A DNA stretch of 64,000 nucleotides from the NCBI GenBank assembly GCA_907165135.1, contig OU015569.1, forward strand, positions 1,674,001 to 1,738,000, written 5' to 3'. This DNA comes from Oikopleura dioica (lineage: Eukaryota > Chordata > Appendicularia > Copelata > Oikopleuridae). Made by a program: the position numbers and the translations under genes. The notes below the pieces were generated by a model. The model saw only the letters and a program-made list of their open reading frames with translations, had not been told where the DNA came from and ran no database searches. Numbering within the stretch: the stretch's first letter is position 1; every line of letters starts with the position of its first letter. Of this stretch, positions 11,290 through 21,278 are shown piece by piece.

Positions 11290-13369
11290 ATGCGCCTGAC
11301 CCAGCGAGTTGCCGCCTTCGCCAAGGCTCCCAAGGTCCTTATCACTGGTGGCGGCGGTCAGCTCGGCCCTGGTCTCGCCAGGCTGCTTAGAGAGCAATAT
11401 GGACACGAAAATGTGGTCCTCAGCGATGTCCGCAAACCCAACAATCCAGAGGCTTACAACGGTCCCTGGAAGTACGCCGATGTCACCGACTACAAAGGTC
11501 TTGAGAAGATCATCGTCGAACAGGACATTGACTGGGTCGTAAGTAAAAATTAGAAATGTACTGTAAATTTTCTAAAGGGCTCCTAAATCGAAATAATGCA
11601 AATTTTTCTTGAAGGAAAATTAAATAAAGGACAACCTTATTTCAATGACCCTTCAAAAGAGAAAAAAAATCACTCGATTTGAAACCTTATTTTAAAAATA
11701 TTTAAGTTCAACTTCGCGGCTTTGCTCTCTGCTGTGTCGGAGGCGATGCCCGAGCTGGCCTACAACGTCAACGTGGGTGGCTGCAAAAACGTCCTCGACT
11801 TGGCGAAAGTGCACAATTTGCGCGTGTTCATTCCATCGACGATTGGGGCGTACGGGCCTACTTCCAAGTTGACGCATCCGGACGGCGTGCCAGACATTGA
11901 CATTCAGCGCTGCACCTCGCTCTACGGCGTCCACAAGGTTTTCGTGGAGAACTTGGGCGAGAACTATTTGCGGTAAGGCATTGGCGAGAGGCTGATATTA
12001 CGCGGTCGCTGTATCTCGCTAAGTGATAAGCTTTTTTCGAGCATTTTTGAGAATGTTTTAAAAAACGGGCGTTTTCAGCAAGTTCGGCGTGGACTTCCGC
12101 TGCCTGCGCTATCCGGGCATCATCTCCGCCGACACTGAGCCAGGTGCGTAGCAAATAAACCACTTGGTTAATTCCGCTGTTGATAGGCGGGGGCACCACC
12201 GACTACGCTGTCGACATTTACAAGAAGGCCGTCAAGGGCGAGAACTACACCTGCTACTTGAAGCCGGACTCGACGTTGCCGATGATGCACGTCGACGACT
12301 GTCTCAGAGCAACAAAAGAGTTCATGGAGGTAATTACGCGCATCCGGATCAGTTTCGAAAAAAGAGAATCATCTCTTGACGAATCACCCAATTCATCAGA
12401 GAAATTTTGAATTGCGAATATACTTTATATCAAATTTCGAAAAGAAAGATATCATTACTTTTCCCTTAAAAAGATCAGCATTTGTCTTCAATAACTCTTA
12501 AAAATTAGGGTTCTGCCAGCTAAAATCCTTAATTTCTTAATTTGAGGTTCAAAAGAGAGCTCGGGTGGCGAAAATAAGTGCGGGCAACAATTAGCGATTC
12601 TAAGTCTTCTTTCAGTCGTCAGCGGAGCTTCTCAACGTGGCTCGCCCGGGCAACCGATGCTACAACATCAGCGCGATGAGTTTCAACCCGGCGCTGGTGC
12701 ACGACTCGATCAAGACCTTCTTCCCGCAGTTCGAGGTTGATTACAAGATCGATCCGGTGAGACAGGCGATTGCCGACTCTTGGCCACGCCGCTTCGACGA
12801 CAGAAACGCTAGGTCAGTTTAACTTACAGATTATCGTTTGGACGAGAAAGTGTCTCCCCGCGGAACTTCGAAAGGGGATTTTCAACGGCAGTAGGAATTA
12901 GACACAGCTAAAGAAAAGCTCTTATCAAAGAGGAAATACTGATTTCCAGAAATCTTTTCTTTTTTTCTAGGTCTAAGAAGAATTGGAAATTTTTGAATTT
13001 TTTTTTTCAGAGCTGAGCTAGCTGAGCTGAGGTCGAAATCGAGCTGAGCTGAGCTGAGCTGTTTTTTTTTTCAAAAAAATTGATCTGAGCTGACCCTCAC
13101 TTCAAAATTGCTGAGCTGAGCTGAGCTGTAGCTCAGCTAGCTCACAAAATTTGCAACTCTGGGTCTTAGAATAGACATTAGTTCTTCATAAATTGTGAAA
13201 ATGAGTAAGAACCGTGTCGCTCTAAAAGGACTGTCATGTAAGTTGATTGTTATTGTTCAGAGAAGTGTGGGGCTGGGATCACGAATACGACCTGGCAAAG
13301 TTGACTGAATACATGATCCAGAATCTGGGCGGATCGACTGCTGCTGAAAGCAAAAAGGCTTCACTGTGA
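11290..13369 (+). CDS. TDH: L-threonine 3-dehydrogenase (NAD-dependent, mitochondrial)
   Basis: Oxidises L-threonine to 2-amino-3-oxobutyrate, the first step of threonine breakdown to glycine and acetyl-CoA in the mitochondrial matrix. Member of the extended short-chain dehydrogenase/epimerase family. Seen: a basic N-terminus (MRLTQRVAAFAKAP), NAD-binding glycine motif ITGGGGQLGPGLA, acidic residue after beta-2 (SDVRKP), the FIPSTIGAYGP segment with catalytic Ser/Thr, YGVHK (Tyr/Lys pair), RYPGIIS, and GGGTTDYAVDIYKKA, typical of TDH. Six exons: 11290-11538, 11707-11972, 12079-12143, 12187-12329, 12616-12812, 13261-13369; all introns are GT-AG and frames join cleanly. The stop follows KKASL. 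The last intron is enlarged by a decayed MITE. The gene appears intact, unlike the human locus, which is a pseudogene. Confidence 0.93.
12979..13161. mobile_element. MITE family 1, copy B (left end lost)
   Basis: GAGCT-repeat body with an intact right terminus CAAAATTTGCAACTCTG. The left terminus is degraded (AAGAATTGGAAATTTTTG). Flanks GGTCTAAG (12971-12978) and GGTCTTAG (13162-13169) agree at 7 of 8 bases, supporting an old 8-bp duplication. Its interior resembles copy G rather than A. It lies within intron 5 of TDH. Confidence 0.8.
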
Positions 13370-13852
13370 GGGTCAAATGCTTAGTTTGACCTTCTGTCTT
13401 TTGAATGTGCGACTGATTGCAAAATTCAACTCTCGAGTTACATTGCTTTGAACGTTATTATGAAAAAATAAACAGCGTCTGATTGATACTTTCTCGTCCA
13501 GATCGATTTCCGCGAAGCAGGACGGGCCCCTTAGTTCAAGTGGCAGCGGAACCACCACCACTCAAAGTTATGTTTCTTCAATCGCCAGGCAAAGATAGAC
13601 GCCCATTCTGAGAAAAAAAAAATATTCAAAATTTAAGAAACGGGCTTATATTATTCGTAAGTGTCACTTCCTGTCACTCGCTGAATGCGAAAAACTCAAT
13701 TTCATCGCTTCGAAGAACTGTTTTTTTCTGAACGTGCTAAGAAAGAAAAAGTTTTCTCTGTCGACAGTTACTGTATATTTTGACGGGCAGAAATTAAGGA
13801 GGCCGCCATTTTACGCTCATTTACCAGAACTCGAACGTAATTGGGGCTAGGG

Positions 13853-14329
13853 TTAGTGCAAATGGAGCAAATAAGGAAGCAATAATTCACAGAAAAGCGT
13901 CAGAAAAAGAAGGTCCAATCCAAGTAAATCACAGATGAAGGCGCGCATGAAGAGTGTGGCAAAGCTTTCCATGGTCACTTTCCAGTATGATACATTTTCC
14001 ACGCCATTTTTCGCTGCTGAAATCGAAATTCTGTAGAGAACGAAGACAATGATGAAGAAGAGCTTTCGTTGAACTGGTGGACGACGAATATCGGTGTTGA
14101 TTTTCAGCCATTCCTGATGAGATGGATCTTTATTTAGCTCGTCTATTCTTCTTAAAATTTCATCGGCGATCTCTATTGCCTCTCTTTCTTGCCAGCCCTG
14201 GTCAAAGTCATGTTCGCACTCCTCGATTCTAGGTGCCGCTTTTTCGAGGTCTTCATCCTTCTTCTTGAAGTTGTCTTTCTCCAAGCTGAACATGTTTTGA
14301 ATTCTTGGTTTTTTTACGTTTGTTTCCAA
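13853..14329 (-). CDS. Orphan membrane protein, 158 aa
   Basis: Single open frame from ATG at 14329 to a stop at 13853. The N-terminal two thirds is charged and probably helical (KKKDEDLEKAAPRIEECEHD). The C-terminal part has two hydrophobic segments, KLFFIIVFVLYRISISAA and LLGLDLLFLTLFCELLLPYL, so one or two membrane spans are likely. It converges with TDH upstream on the map. No family recognised. A spliced variant with a different tail is possible because the last segment is unusually leucine-rich. Confidence 0.45.
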   Translation of the reverse strand: METNVKKPRIQNMFSLEKDNFKKKDEDLEKAAPRIEECEHDFDQGWQEREAIEIADEILRRIDELNKDPSHQEWLKINTDIRRPPVQRKLFFIIVFVLYRISISAAKNGVENVSYWKVTMESFATLFMRAFICDLLGLDLLFLTLFCELLLPYLLHLH

Positions 14330-15736
14330 AATGGTACGTATTTATATCCCCAATGGCGCTAGACTAGCAGCAGTTTAGCAGCTGGATATCAGTATTTTTC
14401 AAGATTGATTGGCCTTTTTCACGAAATTCAAATTCGTACGATTTGATTTTGCGTTTATTCGTGAGATTTCGGTATTTTTATGAAAATTTCGGAATGATTT
14501 TTTCAATTATTTACTGAGCCCAGGGCCTAACTCAAACGATTTGAAACCTAATAATCAAAAATATTTATTTAAAAAAAAAATTATGCTTGGTAATTGTTGG
14601 ATATGCTTTTTTTTCAAGGAGAAATTCAATAAGTTTTTTTTTTGCAAATGTTGAACTTTTTTCTTTTTCTTTTTGAGAAAGCAAAATTCAAGTCGGTTGA
14701 GTAAGCGGGTTATTCGATAGATAGCGAGGGCTAGTGAATTCATTGAGGGGCGGGTTTTTAACAAGTGCGAGCACCTTTCCCGAAAGAATAATAAACGCGG
14801 CAAAGTGAACGCGCAAGAAGTTCTTTTTCTCTCAGTTTCAGATTGGAGATATGGAACTGGCGCGTGTCTTTAGAACGATTTGACAAATGTTCGCGAGTTG
14901 TAAGGGGCCCAGTCGCCGATTGTCCAGCAAGCCGTGGTGATAACGCCGGCCAAAGCGAATTAGCTTCCTGCGAATTAACGCTGCCCAAATCCAAATTAAG
15001 CAAAACCAAAATTATCGTTTTTATTTTTTCGCCCTAATCGCTGAAGACAAGGGCAGCTTAAAATTTGTTCCTTTCTTGAAGAAATTCCCAAAAGTAATTT
15101 TTTTTATTCAAATTTATTTTTTACTCGCTCAGATTGAAAATATTCAAATTTTTAGTAAAAGAAATTTTTTTCAAAAATTGCTTATTTTCTCGGATGAAAA
15201 GATCCGCGGGAACGAGTCGGAAAGATCCTAAATTTCAACGTCGATCATTCAAATGAGCTGTCCTGAGCAGCTCGTTAGAACGAAATTAAAGTCGATCGCA
15301 GAAGAAAGCTTCTAAAGCCGCTATTGAGTTGAAAGAAACGGAGTTGTTAAAATTTGTAGATGGAGCGGATTTTTAACTCTGGTAGCTTTTATTGACAAAA
15401 TAGGCCTATCAAGACCGCAGCGACATTATAACTGTTTGCTACTAGAAAACATGCGCTAAGCAGATTTTTCCTTTTGATCGCAAGTTCCTCTGATCGCTTG
15501 AAACATGAGGATCACGTGTTCTTTACCCTAGCCCGCCGTTGGTAACGATATTTGGCTTTGGCGGGCTGAGGTCAAAAATAACCGATTTGTTGTCGATTTT
15601 GGCCATTGCGCGATCTTATAAGAAATTTTGATTCAAATCGGAGATTGAAAATTTTTCGTTACCCGCCATTTCAGAGCGCCAGATTCCGCATTTCGAGAAA
15701 AAGCTCGCTTTTTGAGACGTTTTTCTTCAAGAGATC
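14330..15736. other. Interval without a supported gene
   Basis: Contains poly-A/T tracts (14560-14660) and short overlapping ORFs on both strands around 14760-15040 that share no recognisable family. The final 150 bp presumably holds the promoter of the RING gene starting at 15737. Confidence 0.35.
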
Positions 15737-16721
15737 ATGAGTAGCAAGGCCGCGAAACAGCTTCATCCTCCCGCCGAAAAAGTCACTTCTTGGGGACTTT
15801 ATGGAAAATGCGCCGCCTGCCTTAGGTTTGTGGTGAATCAGAATGAATTTAAACTAAAATTTAGTCCCGTTCAATCAACAACGGTCGTAGCGAGTGGGAA
15901 ACGAGTCTGCCGACAGTGCCAAGCTGGCCAATTTACTTCTGATCCAGCAGATTTAATTTTTACAGAGTCGGATGCGACATTCGAATGTCCTGCTTCCAAA
16001 ACTTGTGGCGCGAAAGATCTTTCTCGCCGCCAGTTTTGGATTGGAAGCTGCTGCAAAAATGGTGCGAAGGAAACTTCGATGCTCCTCGTCCATGATGATG
16101 GTGAGTTAAATTTATTTATGAGGATATAGCTTTGTGAATTATAATTAAGAACGAACGAAGTGCGAGTCGCTCTCGATTGTCACCAAGATCTTCAACGAGG
16201 CACGAGAGGACGAAGTCACTGCTGAATGCGACGCTAAAATGGCTGGAGAAGAACTCATTCAAGCTCAAAAAGTTCTCCAAAAGGCACAAGCTGCGTGCGA
16301 TAACGCGAAGCAAAAAGTCAGTAAAGCGAACGAGAGCCTTCTCAACAAGAAAACATGGCGAAAGAAAGCTCAAAAACGAGTTCTTGTTTTTGCGTCGTTT
16401 TTGTCGTTGGAGGATAGTGATCCAGGTCAGACTCATAAATGAAAATTAGGGAAACAACTTATTATAGAAACGGAGCCTGAAACATCGGTTTTTGAGGAAA
16501 CTTCAGAAGAGGAACCTGTTGTTTCCCGCGACGAACCAAAAAGTACTCTAGACTACTGCAAGCTCTGCTACGAGGATTACGACAAGAAAGAGCATTTGTT
16601 ACATAAATGCGTCTATGAGCCATGTAGTCACTTTGGCTGTATGGGTTGCTTCTCTAAAACCAAGGGCTCGTGTCCATTCTGCAAAAAATCAGGACATTTT
16701 ATTTCTCTTTATGAACGTTAA
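15737..16721 (+). CDS. RING-finger protein with N-terminal cysteine-rich region (probable E3 ubiquitin ligase)
   Basis: Three exons, 15737-16100, 16150-16425 and 16468-16721, join in frame to 297 aa. The N-terminal part has paired cysteines (KCAACLRF, CRQCQ, CPASKTCGAKD, SCCKNG) suggesting its own zinc site. The middle is a Lys/Glu/Ala-rich helix (EELIQAQKVLQKAQAACDN), probably coiled coil. The C-terminus is a C3HC4-like RING: CKLCYEDYD, then KCVYEPCSHFGCMGCF and CPFC, followed by a short tail. RING domains recruit E2 enzymes, so a ubiquitin-ligase role is expected; the substrate is unknown. Both introns are short GT-AG. I do not recognise an orthologue. A second, unrelated RING protein lies at 21279-23867. 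Confidence 0.75.
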
Positions 16722-18330
16722 ATTTTTCTGCCTTCCTAGTTCAATTAAGTTTATCTTTTAAAAATAAAAACATCAAACTTTCAGATTCAAGAAGAATCTT
16801 TTAATATTTTCCTTTGCATTTAAAATTAGCAGGAAGTGTAATTCTTTCCTGGAAAGAAAGTGTGCCCTTTTAGGAGAACAAAGAGCTGCTGCGGTGGAAA
16901 GTGTGATTAGATTTGTTTTCTGGCTCTCAAGTGATTATGTAAGTTGAGTGAACACGGGCGCGAGGGCGCTCCAGGGACCGCGCTCCACCACCACCAGGAG
17001 CGAAACGCTAAATCGTTAATTTTGCTCTTCATTTTCTCGATCTTCTTAAAAATTGCCACATTTTTTTAATAAATCTTTTTATTGAAAAGCAAAACAGAGA
17101 AAAGCAAAGATCAGAGAGTGCTGAAATCAACGAAGAGAACAAAAAGAAAAATGGTATTTTTTTATTTCACGCAAATTTTTTTCGAGGATTTTTTCGAGTT
17201 TGACGACGATTGTTTCATAAAGCAAACTAGATTATTATTTTCGCGTAAGGGAAGCCACAAATGTTTAATAACAGAAAACCTGCCAAGTTTAGATGCAAGC
17301 GTCGTCCTCAACCGAGGGCTACATTTAATCCTCAGCTGCGGCAACTTAACAATAATTAAAGAAGCAACACCCGATTTTTCAAAAATAACTCGCGGAAAAT
17401 GTCTATTTCGGAGGTTTTTTTTTTCAAGTGTCAATTAAAAATACCTTCATTTGTGATAAAATTTGAATACAAAGCTGTGGTCTCCGCGGTATCCTCTTCT
17501 AGAAAGTGATCAACTCACGGTCGGGGTTACTTCCTAGGCTCAAGGACGCGTAAGGACCGTTGATCCAATAATATTATTGAGTTAGGCTCTAGTCCAATTG
17601 CTAAGCCACTCCAATTTGCTGTAACAGGAAAGCGCGTATTAAATAAGTACGGCTTGAGCGCAAGTAGCGAACAATGAAAAAGTTGGAAAACGCTTGTCAC
17701 AAGTGTTTTTGCCGAAAATAGAAAGGCATCGTGAAAACAACTCTCGTGTACATACTCACATTCCTCAAATATGCTTCTAATAAGCTCCTTATCTACAAAT
17801 GATTTACTGAATTCGAGTTGTCCTTATTATTGGAATTGGCATTAAATTTACATTGAGCCCGTTTTTTACTTTGTACTTTTTGATTCTTTTTTTTTTTTGG
17901 AAAAAAATTGATTATTTTCTCGTAAAAGGAGCGCGCCTAAGCATGTTATTTCGTCGCTTGAAAATTGCGCCCAAGACATCGTCAGCTTCACGTAACTCCT
18001 CAAGGCTCTCTCCTCTTCGCAAAGATCTTTGTTTTTATCCCAAAAATACATCACCGAAAACACGCGTTCTTTGTGGCAATTCAAATTTAGGTGCGGTCAA
18101 GTTTGCTCCTTTCTCTAGTCGCCGCGGAGAAATTACCTTGCCAGCAAAAAGCGCCAAGCAAAAGTTACCAATCTCTACTTGTACTAACAAGCTTGCTGAA
18201 AATTAATTTCGCGTCTTATTATTTATTGTTTGTTAACTTGTTGGAAGAAACAGAAACTCTGATGGAAAGCGTCACTGGATCGAAGAACTTCCTCGTAAAC
18301 TAAAGGTAGGCTGACGGAAAGCTTGTTTTA
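16722..18330. other. Interval without a supported gene
   Basis: ORFs at 17082-17438 and 17853-18206 are phenylalanine- or lysine-rich, have mirror ORFs on the other strand, and lack recognisable motifs. I see no RNA gene. The interval may include untranslated exons. Confidence 0.35.
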
Positions 18331-18524
18331 GTTAGGGTTAGGGTTAGACCTTATATATGAGTCATATATGATATGCCTTTATCATATTATATGATACATA
18401 CATATCATAAATGATACTATATATACTCATATATTATATGTATGTATCATATAATATGATAAAATCATATCATATATGAGTCATATAATATGACTCATAT
18501 ATAAGGTCTAACCCTAACCCTAAC
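18331..18524. repeat. Palindrome with telomere-type (TTAGGG) repeats at both ends
   Basis: Starts GTTAGGGTTAGGGTTAGACC at 18331 and ends with the complement GGTCTAACCCTAACCCTAAC at 18524. Inside, the arms continue as TTATATATGAGTCATAT and complement, then ATATGATA-rich sequence. TTAGGG is the animal telomere unit. No flanking duplication noticed. An AT-dinucleotide-like tract continues to about 18660. Confidence 0.85.
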
Positions 18525-18887
18525 TCTAACTAATATATGATTAGTTAGCCTAATTATATATGATTTATACATATATATACATCATATAATATGATATATA
18601 TTGATATATTGATATATATTATATAAAATATGAATCATATTATATGATATATAATATCTTAAATGAGAGCTCTAGTAGCAAGGTGCTATATTATTTGTCA
18701 TCCTAAAAATCATTGACAACTCCATTCTAGTAAATTTCTTCGTGCAAAGAAGAACAAATCAAGAGTGTTTCTAAAATGTTTTACTAGTCTAGTAGAACGT
18801 TGAGAGTAAATCTCTGTCGGAAGCACAGAACGTCATCTCGTTAAATCGTTTCTTTCCGTTCTTCTTTTTTGTACGCAAAGAGTGCTA

Positions 18888-19106
18888 ATGGGATCAATTT
18901 CAGCTCTCGTCGAGTTCGCGGTCGGCAGGGGTGGCGGATTCTTGCTGCGACGGAAGACCGTACAGGACTGGATCAGACAAAATCAAACACAACGCTCACA
19001 GGTCAAGAAAGTATTAATAAACGGGCACGAGTTTACGAAACGAGGCATTAGCACGTTGCTCTTTTTGGAAAGAGGCGGGCTACTTCCAAGATTGGCAGCG
19101 CTTTAA
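18888..19106 (+). CDS. Small orphan ORF, 72 aa
   Basis: ATG at 18888 to TAA at 19106 (MGSISALVEFAVGRGGGFLL...). Base composition and codon use look coding-like compared with flanking AT-rich sequence. It may be the first exon of the ORF that follows at 19117. No domain recognised. Confidence 0.3.
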   Translation: MGSISALVEFAVGRGGGFLLRRKTVQDWIRQNQTQRSQVKKVLINGHEFTKRGISTLLFLERGGLLPRLAAL

Positions 19107-19116
19107 GCTCTGAAAA

Positions 19117-19527
19117 ATGATCCGAAAAAGCTCCTCTCGAAGTCAGTGTTGTTTCAAGCGAATAATTCCGAACACGAAGACGTGCTGTTTTACCGGGGAA
19201 GTGGTCGATCGCGGGTTAGCCTGTCCATGCGCGCCTTCCGGCGAGTGGGTACGCGTCGAGAGGGATAGATTGGCGACGCTCACTTCGGCCATGGAGCAGC
19301 TCGGAAAGAAAGTCGGTGCGGCAGCGGAAGAAAACTTCAATCAGCTCAAGAAAACGGAAGAAACAATAAAACGAGCCGATTCATTCGCCACAGAGTTGGG
19401 AAAAGAGCTCTGCGACTTACTCAGATTAAGCATTCAAGATCCAGAATGCAGAAATATTGAGACGTCGATTTTGGAGGACAGATTCGAAAGGAAACGGTTT
19501 TTTTTTCTCGAAATATTCTTTATTTAA
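19117..19527 (+). CDS. Orphan ORF with predicted helical segment, 136 aa
   Basis: ATG at 19117. The central part (RDRLATLTSAMEQLGKK, then NFNQLKKTEETIKRADSF) is predicted to be coiled coil. The C-terminus FFFLEIFFI looks like read-through into non-coding sequence, so the true 3' end is probably spliced or earlier. It may belong with 18888-19106. Converges with the small membrane protein ending at 19589. Confidence 0.3.
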   Translation: MIRKSSSRSQCCFKRIIPNTKTCCFTGEVVDRGLACPCAPSGEWVRVERDRLATLTSAMEQLGKKVGAAAEENFNQLKKTEETIKRADSFATELGKELCDLLRLSIQDPECRNIETSILEDRFERKRFFFLEIFFI

Positions 19528-19588
19528 TATTTTACAATTAGAATTATGCATCGTTTTTTTTTTGCCAACAAGATCGCCGGTTTCCATT

Positions 19589-20095
19589 TTATTCCAAGAG
19601 GCAGGGATAGGTGGTACGACGGGTGGAGATAGAACGAGAGCCGGGTTCAGTAACAAACGTATTTTCTAAAAGGAACTCGCTTTGAATATCGTTGATGTGC
19701 TCATCTTCCGGCAAATAGTCCCCATTGATGATTTTTCTGAACGCAGAGCTTTCCCTCCCTTATTTTCCTTTGAAAATACCTAAGGCAGTTGAGAAGCATT
19801 CCAATGATAAAAGTAAAGAGTAGAGCGACGCAAGCTGCCATTACATTCAGCCAGGGAACGATCAGTTCTTTTTCGAAACGATTTTAGATCAAGGTTGAGA
19901 AATGAAAGGTTGAAGTTTACGATTACCTGCAGCGAGCTTGCGATTTTTCGCAATGAGAGCGTGATCATAATATGCTGGCACAAAGAAGTGACCGCGAATT
20001 GTGGCTAAATGATTTCAAAAATCAAATCTCCGGGGCAGAAAAGTAAAAAGCTTACCGGAACGCAAAAACTCGTCCAAAGGAAGTTCCCCATTCAT
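19589..20095 (-). CDS. Small single-pass membrane protein, orphan
   Basis: Four exons (20095-20056, 20004-19927, 19867-19780, 19736-19589), each intron GT-AG and 43-59 nt, joining in frame to 117 aa. The first part is hydrophilic (MNGELPLDEFLRSATIRGHF). A clear membrane span follows (VMAACVALLFTFIIGMLLNC), then an acidic tail (GDYLPEDEHINDIQSEF) ending PCLLE. No signal peptide, so a signal-anchor topology is likely. No family recognised. The clean exon structure supports a real gene. Confidence 0.6.
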
Positions 20096-20312
20096 TCTTT
20101 CTTTTTCGTCCCTTTGTGTCTCTGTCTCTAGTTTCGATTTTAAAAGGTCTACTCTCTAAGGTTCCAGTACGACTCAGTAAGCCACATATTTATCGGTTGT
20201 ATTATAAGCGATTAAGCGATAAATGTAAAATCGCGAAAATCTGTGCGAAAAGGGGCGCTGGATCGGAAAACGAGTACGGCGCTAATGATGCATAAGTAAC
20301 GAGTCCATCAGT

Positions 20313-21186
20313 TTGATCGACAATCGAGTTACAGTAAGAGAAAACCGAGACAGGCCCCAACGACGCGTGCGACCCCGCCGAGGAGTCACAATCCACGAGG
20401 AAGTGGTGCTTTCCCGCGACTATGGCAGCAGCGAATACGGGAATGAATACGAGTACGAGGAAGAATACGAAGAGTACGGCAACGCCGGTAATGAGCAAAC
20501 TGATAACGAAAGCGCGCTTAACTTGTTTAACTTTTGAAGAAAGACTTAACGACTTCGTGGAGTACGATGCCGAGCCGGAAGAAAACTACGTCCCGCAGCA
20601 AGAACAGATTTACTCACTTGTACAGGCAAATGCTCGAAAACTATATTGAGCATTACATATTTCTACCACTGCGTCTTCGGTGAAAAATGTAGCTAGACTT
20701 GCTCATTCGTTAATTACAAAGTCGAGCCTTTACTAGAAAAGAGCATCTCTTCGCGGCGAGATTACAGGCGGCTCGGCGGCGCTTCTCCGGAGCAAGTATC
20801 TAGCAGAGCAATTCAAGCACGTAAGTTCTATTCTAAGCTCCCTAGAGAGCCCCTTGCGCGAGAGTGAGTACATCGTCGAGGCGCTAGAAAAAACGGAAAA
20901 GAGTGGTGAGTGCTCGACCGCGCCCTGGCTCTCGAACACCTCCCAGTACCTAGAGCAGTTCAAGGACTTGCAGCTGCAAGTTGATCAACTGTATCAAGAA
21001 GCAGGTAAGAAGGAAATTTATTGCGCGGCGCTGAATTTGAAATTAGGCGCCCGAGTCCTTGCCGGTCAATCTAAGTGGATAGCCGACAAATACTCGGAAC
21101 TGGCTTATTGGCACGAGAGGCACGATCGCGCGAATCAAAATTATGATAATTATATCGATGAAGAGTACGAGTACTACCAAAGCTGA
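20313..21186 (+). CDS. Orphan acidic/helical protein, 5' end unresolved
   Basis: Exons read: about 20313-20486 (Arg-rich, then EYGNEYEYEEEYEEYGNA), about 20538-20626 (ERLNDFVEYDAEPEENYV), about 20740-20821 (KRASLRGEITGGSAALLR), 20840-21004 and 21048-21186. One intron starts GC (after LVQ), the others GT; the frame is kept throughout. The C-terminal half (LEQFKDLQLQVDQLYQE, then YSELAYWHERHDRANQNY) is helical, and the end is acidic and Tyr-rich. No ATG is visible at the 5' end in this frame, so an upstream exon is missing. No homologue recognised. Confidence 0.5.
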
Positions 21187-21278
21187 TTTCAACCCTCTTT
21201 CTACTTCAAAATAAAACAACATCTACCTCTGTTCATTTGCCATTTGTTCGTTAGCTTTATTCTGCAAATCAAATTAAA

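Noticed and set aside
14555-14803. Minus-strand ORF with long lysine run
   Set aside because: It is the translation of poly-A/T tracts and has no other content.
17082-17438. 118-codon plus ORF mirrored by a 90-codon minus ORF
   Set aside because: Phe-rich on one strand, Lys/Asn-rich on the other, no domain, no splice context.
17853-18206. 117-codon plus ORF
   Set aside because: Begins in a poly-T tract and continues without recognisable motifs; mirror ORF opposite.
18331-18524. True chromosome end
   Set aside because: Only three TTAGGG units per side, in opposite directions, and coding sequence lies on both sides.
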